The notes beneath the pieces were generated by a model that saw nothing but the letters and a program-made list of their open reading frames with translations, did not search any database and was not told the origin of the DNA. Source: Halanaerobiales bacterium (GTDB lineage: Bacteria > Bacillota > Halanaerobiia > Halanaerobiales > Halanaerobiaceae). From it: a stretch of DNA of 64,000 bases. The translations under genes and the position numbers were made by a program. How positions within the stretch are numbered: the first letter of the stretch is position 1; the number at the start of each line of letters is the position of its first letter. Location: positions 62,001 to 126,000 of the forward strand of contig JADQBT010000014.1 in the NCBI GenBank assembly GCA_016278485.1, given 5' to 3'. Below, piece after piece: positions 51,852 to 59,981 of this stretch.

Positions 51852-52531
51852 AAATTATCCTCCCTTAATACATAGCCAACACCTCTTACTGTATGAATTA
51901 ATTTATTAGCAAAAGGTTCATCTATTTTACTACGCAAATATCTAATATATACGTCAACAATATTTGTCTCTCCACTATAGTCATAACCCCAGACATTGCT
52001 GAGTAATTTTTCTCTGGTGTTAACTATTCCTTCATTAATTAATAAATAATGGAGTAAATCAAACTCCTTTTTGGTAAGCTCTATCTCTTCATTATTCCTT
52101 TGTACTTGATGTTTATCGAGATCCATCCTTAAATTATCTGCTCTTAAAATATTTTTTTCTTCAGCTGGTTCTTTTCGTCTTAAAAGAGCTCTGATTCGAG
52201 CCAATAATTCCTCAATCGCAAATGGCTTTGTGATATAATCATCAGCTCCCATATCAAGTCCTTCTACTTTATCTTCAATATCATCTCTGGCAGTAACCAT
52301 GATGATTGGAACCTGAGAAAATTTTCTGATTTCATTACAGGTAGCTATCCCATCTATGCCAGGTAACATAATATCTAATAAAACAAGTGAAAATTTATCA
52401 TCTTTAAGCTTATCGATACCAGAACTACCATCACCTAATACTTCTACCTGATAACCTTCGTGAATCAACTCTAATTCAACAAACCTGGCTATCTGCTTAT
52501 CATCTTCAATAACTAATATTTTCTCCTCCAT
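51848..52531 (-). CDS. OmpR/PhoB-family response regulator
   Basis: About 227 residues. The receiver domain has 'ILVIEDDKQIARF' acidic pair, the phospho-acceptor Asp in 'LVLLDIMLPGIDG' near 50 and the switch lysine in 'DYITKPFAIEELLARI' near 100. The winged helix follows with 'LTKKEFDLLHYLL' and 'VDVYIRYLRSKID'. ATG at 52531 lies five bases after GGAGGTGA and is preferred over the GTG inside that site. It forms one unit with the kinase. A terminator separates it from htrA. Confidence 0.94.
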   Translation of the reverse strand: MEEKILVIEDDKQIARFVELELIHEGYQVEVLGDGSSGIDKLKDDKFSLVLLDIMLPGIDGIATCNEIRKFSQVPIIMVTARDDIEDKVEGLDMGADDYITKPFAIEELLARIRALLRRKEPAEEKNILRADNLRMDLDKHQVQRNNEEIELTKKEFDLLHYLLINEGIVNTREKLLSNVWGYDYSGETNIVDVYIRYLRSKIDEPFANKLIHTVRGVGYVLREDNL

Positions 52532-52582
52532 CAATTTCACCTCCAGGATTCATTTACATTATACCAATTAAAACATCTATTT

Positions 52583-52612
52583 AAAAGAAAAAAGCCGGGA
52601 AAACCCGGCTCT
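52583..52612 (-). terminator. Terminator after htrA
   Basis: AGCCGGG (52593-52599), loop AAAA, CCCGGCT (52604-52610), followed on the minus strand by TTTTTTCTTTT. It separates the htrA transcript from the two-component genes. Confidence 0.93.
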
Positions 52613-52638
52613 AAAGATTCATGATTATTAATTAATCT

Positions 52639-53784
52639 TTAAACATCATGTGGCTTGTTGCCGATTCTACCAAAAATAATCTTTGTATTACCATTTCTGA
52701 TTACCTTTAGCATTATCTTATCGCCAACTTTTTTATCTTTAATAATCTCTGAAATTTCTTTTAAGTTATCTATTTCTTCTTGATCAACTTCTTTGATAAT
52801 ATCATATGCTTGTAAGCCGGCTTTTTCAGCAGGGCTATCTGGATATACCTCTATAACCATCACACCTTGCTTGTTTTCAAGATTAAAATATTCCTTCATC
52901 TGTGGGCTAATCTGACTGAAGGCAATACCAAGCCATGGTTGAGTGACTTCCCCTTCTTCTTTCAGTTGTTTAATGATTCCTTTAATCTCATTAGCAGGGA
53001 TTGCGAACCCAATTCCCTGGCCCTGTCTACTTACTGCAGTATTAATACCAATAACTTCTCCGTCAATATTAAGCAGTGGTCCACCACTGTTACCAGGATT
53101 AATCGCAGCATCAAGCTGGATTAAGTTCTGATAAGTACGCACTCCACCGCTTTCTGGTATCTGAATTGGGCGTCCCAGTGCACTAATTACACCCACAGTC
53201 ACTGTATGTTCAAAGCCAAATGGATTACCAATTGCAATTGCCCATTCTCCAGGCCTTAGTTGATCCGAATCTCCTAAAGGAATAGGGCTTAACTCTTTAT
53301 CAGTTTCAACTTTTAATACAGCTAAATCCAGACTATGGTCAGACCAAGCTACCTTAGCCTTAACAGGCTCTTCAATCCCATTAATACTTACTCTAATCTC
53401 ATCAGCTCCATCAATCACATGCTGATTTGTAACCACATATCCATCTTTAGAGACTATAAAACCAGAACCAAAACCCTGTCTTTCTCTAGGTTGTTCAGGC
53501 TGTTGGAATTGATCACCAAAAAAGAACCTAAAATATGGATCCTCGAACATAGGTGGTAGTTGTTGTGTTCCCTGCATTTTGATTGTACTGGTAACTTTAA
53601 CAACACCATCATCTACCTTGCTTGCAATATCGGCAAAATGATTAGTTGCATAAATGTTTTGCTGATTTTCCGCTTGAGCTAAGACCTGACTCTGAAAACC
53701 AACTCCAGCTACAGCAAAAAATAGGAAAACGGTCATTATAGAAATAGCAACTTTTTTCTTTGTACCTCTAATTAAACTGTACAT
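52639..53784 (-). CDS. HtrA/DegP-family serine protease
   Basis: About 381 residues. An N-terminal signal anchor (residues ~10-32) puts it in the periplasm. The trypsin-like domain has His in 'VVTNQHVIDGADEI', Asp in 'SDHSLDLAVLKV' and Ser in 'NPGNSGGPLLNIDG'. One C-terminal PDZ domain follows ('LENKQGVMVIEVYPDSPAEKAGL' as motif). It degrades or refolds damaged envelope proteins. ATG at 53784 follows AAGGAGTGA. It is monocistronic with its own terminator, next to a two-component system that may control it. Confidence 0.94.
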   Translation of the reverse strand: MYSLIRGTKKKVAISIMTVFLFFAVAGVGFQSQVLAQAENQQNIYATNHFADIASKVDDGVVKVTSTIKMQGTQQLPPMFEDPYFRFFFGDQFQQPEQPRERQGFGSGFIVSKDGYVVTNQHVIDGADEIRVSINGIEEPVKAKVAWSDHSLDLAVLKVETDKELSPIPLGDSDQLRPGEWAIAIGNPFGFEHTVTVGVISALGRPIQIPESGGVRTYQNLIQLDAAINPGNSGGPLLNIDGEVIGINTAVSRQGQGIGFAIPANEIKGIIKQLKEEGEVTQPWLGIAFSQISPQMKEYFNLENKQGVMVIEVYPDSPAEKAGLQAYDIIKEVDQEEIDNLKEISEIIKDKKVGDKIMLKVIRNGNTKIIFGRIGNKPHDV

Positions 53785-53884
53785 TAATTTCACTCCTTCT
53801 TTAGTTAGTACTTTTTTACTCTGCTTTTATTGTAGCAAGTGATAATTAAAAATTTATTAAAGAAAGATTAAAATTAAATTAGAA

Positions 53885-55846
53885 TTAATTTACCCGCAAT
53901 AATTTAGCGTTGATTGCAACAATCACCGTACTGAGTGACATCAGAACTGCTCCAACTGCAGGTGAAATCATAATACCATAATTATATAAGACACCTGCGG
54001 CGAGAGGAATTGCAAAAGCATTATAGCCTGTTGCCCAGATTAAATTTTGTATCATTTTATTATAAGTTGCCTGACCAAAATCAATCAGTGATAAAACATC
54101 ACGGGGGTCACTTTCTACTAATATAATATCTGCCGTCTCTGCAGCTACATCTGTACCAGAACCAATGGCAATTCCTATATCTGCTTTTGCCAGAGCTGGT
54201 GCATCATTGACCCCATCACCTGTCATGGCAACAAATTCACCATCAGCCTGTAATTCTTTAACTTTATCTTGTTTTTGATGAGGAAGAACTTCCGCAAAAT
54301 AGCCATCTAATCCTAACTGTTCACTAACATATTTTGCTGTCTGTTCATTATCACCTGTTAACATCCAACAGCTAATTCCTTTTGCATGTAACTCCTCTAT
54401 CGTTGCCTGAGAAGAATCACGAATTTGATCTGCCAGAGCAATAGAACCTATTATATTTTCTTCTGTAATCAGAAAGACCTCAGTGACAGGACCAGATTTT
54501 TTTTCATATGCTGCTGGCAGCTCAAGCTTGTTTTCATCTAAATAACCAGGGCTGACAACTAAATATTTTTGTTGATCGATTATTCCTTCTACACCTTTGC
54601 CCTGAATTGCTGAAAAATCTTTAACTTGCAATAAACTGATTTCTTTTTCAACGGCCTGGTCCTCTATCCCACGAGCAATAGGATGTTCTGATTCTTGTTC
54701 AAGAGAAGCGGCTAATTGTATTATTTTATCTTCAGAATAATCTTCATGATAGCTACTAATCTCCTCTACACCAAATTCACCTCTGGTAAGAGTACCTGTT
54801 TTATCGAAAATAATAGTAGAAATTTTTCTGGCATTTTCAAAAGCTGTACGATTACGTATCAGCAATCCATTTTGAGCAGAAAGAGTTGTTGATACAGCCG
54901 CAACCAGAGGAATTGCAAGACCTAAAGCATGAGGACAGGTAATAACCATAACTGTGGCCATTCTTTCGATAGAGAAGGCAAGATCTCTCCCACCTATTAA
55001 AAGCCATGAAAATAAAGTTATTAAACCTGCTGAAATAGCAATCACAGTTAACCAGAGTGCTGCTCTATCTGCCAGTCCCTGTGTTTTGGACTTATCCTGC
55101 TGAGATTCTTCCACCAAATTTATAACTCTGGATAAATAGCTGTCTTCACCTGCACTAGTGATTTCAACTTTAATCGAACTGTCCCCATTTACAGAACCAC
55201 CTATTACTTGATCATCTTCATTTTTTTCAACTGGTTCCGATTCACCAGTCAGCATAGATTCATTAATATAACTGCTTCCTTCAATTATACTACCATCTGC
55301 AGGAATTTTCTCACCAGGGCGGATTAAAATAGTGTCTCCCACTTTCAGCTCTTTGATCTCTACATCCACTATTTCATCATCTTTAACCAGATGAGCTTGA
55401 TCAGGCATTAAGCGGGCTAATTCTTCTAAAGCCCGGGAAGCTCCCATCACTGACTTCATTTCTATCCAGTGTCCTAAAAGCATAATTAAAATTAAAGTAG
55501 CAAGTTCCCAGAAAAAATATCTACCTTCTAGACCAAAAACAACTGCCGAACTATAAAAGTAGGCTACTGAAATTGCCAAAGCTATCAAAGTCATCATACC
55601 TGGTTGTTTTTGCCTCAATTCATCATATAGACCACTGAGAAACGGCCAGCCACCATATACGAAAATTAAGGTTGCAAAACTAAACATCAGATAGTTGCTA
55701 CCAGGAAAGGAAAAACTATAATCTAAAAATTGCTGAATCATTGGAGATAAAATTAAAACAGGAACAGATATAATTAATGATATATAAAATCTTTTGCGAA
55801 AATCTTCTACCATTTTCTGATGATGATTTTTTTCATGATTTGACAT
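53885..55846 (-). CDS. CopB-type copper/silver-exporting P-type ATPase
   Basis: About 653 residues. The histidine-bearing N-terminus ('HEKNHHQK') replaces a heavy-metal-associated domain. The metal-site motif in the sixth helix is CPH ('VITCPHALGLAIPLV') instead of CPC, which marks the P1B-3 group that exports copper or silver. 'NESMLTGESEPVEK', the phospho-acceptor 'IFDKTGTLTRGEF' and 'AMTGDGVNDAPALAKADIGIA' (as motifs) are intact. ATG at 55846 follows GGAGGAG; a longer frame lacks a site. The gene stands alone between htrA and a BtuF-like gene. Confidence 0.93.
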   Translation of the reverse strand: MSNHEKNHHQKMVEDFRKRFYISLIISVPVLILSPMIQQFLDYSFSFPGSNYLMFSFATLIFVYGGWPFLSGLYDELRQKQPGMMTLIALAISVAYFYSSAVVFGLEGRYFFWELATLILIMLLGHWIEMKSVMGASRALEELARLMPDQAHLVKDDEIVDVEIKELKVGDTILIRPGEKIPADGSIIEGSSYINESMLTGESEPVEKNEDDQVIGGSVNGDSSIKVEITSAGEDSYLSRVINLVEESQQDKSKTQGLADRAALWLTVIAISAGLITLFSWLLIGGRDLAFSIERMATVMVITCPHALGLAIPLVAAVSTTLSAQNGLLIRNRTAFENARKISTIIFDKTGTLTRGEFGVEEISSYHEDYSEDKIIQLAASLEQESEHPIARGIEDQAVEKEISLLQVKDFSAIQGKGVEGIIDQQKYLVVSPGYLDENKLELPAAYEKKSGPVTEVFLITEENIIGSIALADQIRDSSQATIEELHAKGISCWMLTGDNEQTAKYVSEQLGLDGYFAEVLPHQKQDKVKELQADGEFVAMTGDGVNDAPALAKADIGIAIGSGTDVAAETADIILVESDPRDVLSLIDFGQATYNKMIQNLIWATGYNAFAIPLAAGVLYNYGIMISPAVGAVLMSLSTVIVAINAKLLRVN

Positions 55847-55931
55847 TATATTATCTCCTCCAAACAAAATCTTCTGTCTAAATTTCAATCTAACATTTCC
55901 GATTAATATTTTCAATTTTTATCTTAAGTTT

Positions 55932-56861
55932 CTACTCCTCAACTATTTTATTTACCTCATCTGCAAGCTCAGGATGCAATGCTTTTACAAATTCGCGCAG
56001 TCCTTCAATAATTCGAGGTCCAGCTCTACTTACTAAATCTTGATTAACTAGATAAATCCTATTATTTTTGACTGCTTTAAGTTGTTGATAAATCCTTCTC
56101 TCCTTAATTGTTTCAATTGTAACTTTCTGGGGAGCACTATGGTAACTACTTATAAATACAGCTGGATTTTCTAAAATTAACTTTTCTAAACTATACTGTG
56201 GCCACATTCCTTGAGCATAAGCTCCAATATTTATACCTCCAGCCATTTCTATTAAATCATCGATAAAAGTATTTTCACCTGCAGTTATAAGTGGGTCACT
56301 CCAGATTTCATAAAATATCTTCTGTCTACCTTTTTCTTCAACCTTTTTTTCTACTAAATTCATGATCTCTGACATCTCAACAAATAACTTGCCAGTCAGT
56401 TTATTTGCTTCCTCGTCCTTACCAGTTAATTTTCCTATATCTTTAATTGTCTTAAAAATATCATTTACTGTCTGCGGATAAAATCCGGCTACTTGATAAC
56501 CTAGCTCTCTCAATTTTTTTATCGTTTCTATCCGATTAATGCCTGAGGCAACTATTAGATCAGGCTTTAATGCTACCACTTTCTCTAAATTGACTTCTGT
56601 AATTGAACCTATTTTTTCCTTTTTGGTAGCAGGTTCTGGATAATTAGCATAACTGCTAACTCCTACAATTTCATCAGCAAGACCTAGTGCAAATAAAATT
56701 TCTGTATTAGCTGGTGCTAAAGATATAATCCTATTTGGTTTTTCGGCAAGGGTAATTTGCTGATCCAGGTCATCTTCCATTTCAACTGGGAAATCAGCCT
56801 TAACCAGATTTACAGGTGTAATTATCAACAATAAAACTAACAAAAATAGATATTTTTTCAA
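55932..56861 (-). CDS. BtuF-like periplasmic binding protein, orphan
   Basis: A 309-residue cobalamin- or siderophore-type binding protein. The signal peptide ends near residue 23 ('VNLVKADFP') without a lipobox cysteine. 'PNRIISLAPANTEILFALGL' near 42, 'ITEVNLEKVVALKPDLIVAS' near 85 and 'TFIDDLIEMAGGINIG' near 200 are typical of BtuF. No permease or ATPase gene adjoins it, so it must work with a transporter encoded elsewhere. B12 is an attractive ligand because the window encodes a B12-dependent mutase, but iron chelates are possible. Confidence 0.87.
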   Translation of the reverse strand: MKKYLFLLVLLLIITPVNLVKADFPVEMEDDLDQQITLAEKPNRIISLAPANTEILFALGLADEIVGVSSYANYPEPATKKEKIGSITEVNLEKVVALKPDLIVASGINRIETIKKLRELGYQVAGFYPQTVNDIFKTIKDIGKLTGKDEEANKLTGKLFVEMSEIMNLVEKKVEEKGRQKIFYEIWSDPLITAGENTFIDDLIEMAGGINIGAYAQGMWPQYSLEKLILENPAVFISSYHSAPQKVTIETIKERRIYQQLKAVKNNRIYLVNQDLVSRAGPRIIEGLREFVKALHPELADEVNKIVEE

Positions 56862-56876
56862 TAATATCTTCCTTTC

Positions 56877-59800
56877 CTATACCTCAATAAAGTATGTTTC
56901 TATTTTATATTCTTCCCCTAATTTATTCGCAATTATCTTTTTATAATTAGCTAACTGTGCTTCCTCGTAATAACTTCCAGTTTTAAAATCAATAATAATC
57001 AATTTCTTCTCATCTCTATCTAATAATAATCTATCGATCCTGTATATTTTATCATCTGTTTTAAGCTGATATTCATTAAAGACATCCCACTTCTCAGTAA
57101 AAAATTGAGCCTGATTTTTTATCATTTTATCTGCTTTATTAAATACTAAGTTGATAGATTCAGAACCTAAAATATTTCCATAACGAGCATAGACAAGTTT
57201 TCTGGCTAATGTTTTTTCTTTTTCATTTCCATATTTAATCTGTTCCAGATAATAGTGAACCGCTAACCCTATCAATTTTTTCTCAATCTGTTCTAGGTTG
57301 ACCTGTGGAGAATATTCATGATTAATTCCTTCTATATTTATAATATCATCTTTAAAGTATTTGTCCAATTCTGGAAGATCACTTGCCCGAGTATCAACTT
57401 CATTTGCAAAGACAATCTTCTGACCAAATTCTTTAGCAACTGTTAATTCTTTTAAAGAAACAGTATTTGTAGCTGCTAATAAGGCTTCTTCATAAAAACT
57501 ATAACTATCATTATTTTGCCAGCTTAAATCATCATTAAAATTAATTTTACAGGGACTTTCCACCAATAGGTAAAGGTTATCTGCTGGCCTTGTCAGAGCA
57601 ACATAGATATTATTGATTTCTTCTTGTAATTCTTTCTCTGAATTTTTTTCGTGGTAGTCTATATCTAAATACGGAAATAATTTTTCATATTTACTACTTG
57701 TCAGTAAATATTCATCTACTTGTTGATAAGATTGATCAAATTCCAGGAATAATTGTAACTCATCAGTATTATTAATTTTTCTGTGGCCTGGTTTCCAGTA
57801 GAAAAATTCAGTTTGAAAAGATAATCCTTTGGCCTGATGAACTGTCATTAATTTAACGGCATTATCTCCTTTAACACTAACCTGCTTTAACTCATCCTGT
57901 TCACGGTTTTCTGCTAAAAAATTCATGAATTCAGCTAAGTTAGTATGATTTTGCATCAATTGATAAAAACGATATAGGTTTTTACTAGCTCCTTTATTAT
58001 GCCGATTATATTCCATAACACCAGTTTCTTTAAAAATATAATTTTTTAACTGCTGATAAGAAAATGTTTTTAATCCTCTTAATTTCTGTAAATGACCCTT
58101 TAATCTTTGCCCACAATTAAGTTCATGAGAATTGAGTAAATACCCTTTCACTTGCTGCTGATTTGTTAGTAAAAACCGTAATTCTGATTGATTAATGCCA
58201 ACAAGATCACTTCTTAAATATTTAAGTAAGTTAAAATAATCTCCATAACTGAGGTAATTTAGCAGATAATAGATAGGTTGAATTGCCGGATGATCAAGCA
58301 GGCTATGCTTACTTTCCTGTAAATATGGAATTTTTCGTTTATCTAATTCTTCAGCAATTTTATTTAAATCAGAATTTGTTCTTGCTAAGATGGCAATCTG
58401 CTCATAATTTGTAAACTCATCCGCAATTATGTTAGCTATTTCTGCTTTAAGATCTTTTTTCACTCTTGCATTAAAACTCAAAATTGCTTCTTTTTCTGTT
58501 TCTGACTTCTTAGCAAATTTTTTAGTTTCAGTATTAATAATCAAATTCTGACCGCCCAGGAGTATCCTGGTATAACCTGTATTCTTTGCCGGCAGATGTG
58601 CTACAGATTGATATTTCCATTCCAGCGCTAAATTAGTGAAAAAACTATTCACAAAATCCAGAATACATTTCTGACTGCGGTAACAGGTAGTAAGGTCTTC
58701 TACTTCTGCTTTGATCATATTCTCTAAATTTGCAAATAGTTCTTTTTCTCCACCCCGCCAGCCGTAAATAGATTGCTTACTATCACCTACAGCAATAAAT
58801 TCTTCACACTCTTTAATTAGAGGTAATAATATTTTCCACTGTAGAATACTTGTGTCCTGAAATTCATCAATATATAAAACTTTACTCTTGATTCCAAGGA
58901 GATCATGAAAATATGGAGTTAAATCACCATCATCTAATAGGCTTAATTCAGTCTCTTTAAAATATTGAAATGTATAATTACTTAAATCTGCATGTGTAAA
59001 CTTTTTTTGCGTAAATTTTAATCTATCATATATGTCATAAATTATCTCAATAAGTGCAAAAATTTGCTCCTCATATTTGATCATTTCCAGATTAAAAACT
59101 CTTGCAGCTAGCCTTTCTAAAAATCTTTCGTATGTTAACTCTAATTCTTCTTTTTGAGCAGCATATTTTTTCCCTCTAGTTTTATGCCCATTCCAGGGAC
59201 TTTTGTTATAAAAATCTTGATAAAAATTGATAATGAGTTTTTCCTTAGTAATTTTACCTTCTCTCCCCAGATAATCAATTATAATACTGCGATAATTTTT
59301 AATAAAATAATCTTCATTAAAATCCTCATCGCGAGCTCTGGCAATCTCTTGCAATATTTCTATCATTTCAGAAAATGGTTCTATAAAATCATCGTCAGTT
59401 TTAAAGGCTCTTTTATTATGTTTAAATAATAAAAATTTCCAACGATTAGCCAGTAAATATTTGATTAATGCAAAGTATTTATCTAAATCTCTTTCTGTAT
59501 TATTTTGCATAAATAATTCTAGCAACTCAATATTATCAGAATCATTCAACATTTCTCTGAAAACTTCTTCAATAATTTCTTTGTTTTTTTCACTATTAAT
59601 TATTTGATAGTTATATACACCTAAATAAGGGGCGATTGCTGCTTTAAAAATTTTATTGATAAAACTATCTATTGTATAAACATTTATCTGATCTTTATTT
59701 AAGAGCATTTGTTGATACTTTTGTTGAAGGTCATTAAAATTAATTTTCAGGTCAGGATAAATTTTATGCAAACTTATTAATATTTCACTCTCATTTTTAT

Positions 59801-59981
59801 TTTTTATAATATCTTCCAAATGAGAAATAATTCTTTCTCTAATCTCTGCCGTAGCTTTTCTCGTAAATGTCATAACTACAATTTCCTGATAGTCTATACC
59901 TTGGCTAAGGGAAGCTACATATTCTAAAGAAAGTCGATATGTTTTTCCTGTGCCTGCACTTGCTTTTAATATTTTATTCAC
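56877..59981 (-). CDS. addA: ATP-dependent helicase/nuclease AddA-like subunit
   Basis: A UvrD-family helicase with nuclease, about 1034 residues, for double-strand break repair. Walker A 'KASAGTGKTYRLSLEYVA', 'VVMTFTRKATAEIRERI', Walker B 'VLYIDEFQDTSILQW', 'AVGDSKQSIYGWRGGEKELF' and 'LTTCYRSQKCILDF' form the motor. The C-terminal PD-(D/E)XK site is 'KLIIIDFKTGSYYEEAQLANY'. GTG at 59981 overlaps the addB stop (GTGA), which argues for it over an ATG six codons earlier. It is somewhat shorter and more divergent than Bacillus AddA. Confidence 0.9.
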   Translation of the reverse strand: MNKILKASAGTGKTYRLSLEYVASLSQGIDYQEIVVMTFTRKATAEIRERIISHLEDIIKNKNESEILISLHKIYPDLKINFNDLQQKYQQMLLNKDQINVYTIDSFINKIFKAAIAPYLGVYNYQIINSEKNKEIIEEVFREMLNDSDNIELLELFMQNNTERDLDKYFALIKYLLANRWKFLLFKHNKRAFKTDDDFIEPFSEMIEILQEIARARDEDFNEDYFIKNYRSIIIDYLGREGKITKEKLIINFYQDFYNKSPWNGHKTRGKKYAAQKEELELTYERFLERLAARVFNLEMIKYEEQIFALIEIIYDIYDRLKFTQKKFTHADLSNYTFQYFKETELSLLDDGDLTPYFHDLLGIKSKVLYIDEFQDTSILQWKILLPLIKECEEFIAVGDSKQSIYGWRGGEKELFANLENMIKAEVEDLTTCYRSQKCILDFVNSFFTNLALEWKYQSVAHLPAKNTGYTRILLGGQNLIINTETKKFAKKSETEKEAILSFNARVKKDLKAEIANIIADEFTNYEQIAILARTNSDLNKIAEELDKRKIPYLQESKHSLLDHPAIQPIYYLLNYLSYGDYFNLLKYLRSDLVGINQSELRFLLTNQQQVKGYLLNSHELNCGQRLKGHLQKLRGLKTFSYQQLKNYIFKETGVMEYNRHNKGASKNLYRFYQLMQNHTNLAEFMNFLAENREQDELKQVSVKGDNAVKLMTVHQAKGLSFQTEFFYWKPGHRKINNTDELQLFLEFDQSYQQVDEYLLTSSKYEKLFPYLDIDYHEKNSEKELQEEINNIYVALTRPADNLYLLVESPCKINFNDDLSWQNNDSYSFYEEALLAATNTVSLKELTVAKEFGQKIVFANEVDTRASDLPELDKYFKDDIINIEGINHEYSPQVNLEQIEKKLIGLAVHYYLEQIKYGNEKEKTLARKLVYARYGNILGSESINLVFNKADKMIKNQAQFFTEKWDVFNEYQLKTDDKIYRIDRLLLDRDEKKLIIIDFKTGSYYEEAQLANYKKIIANKLGEEYKIETYFIEV

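Noticed and set aside
53885-55915. Copper ATPase start at 55915
   Set aside because: The first 23 residues show no family similarity and no ribosome site; GGAGGAG directs the ATG at 55846.
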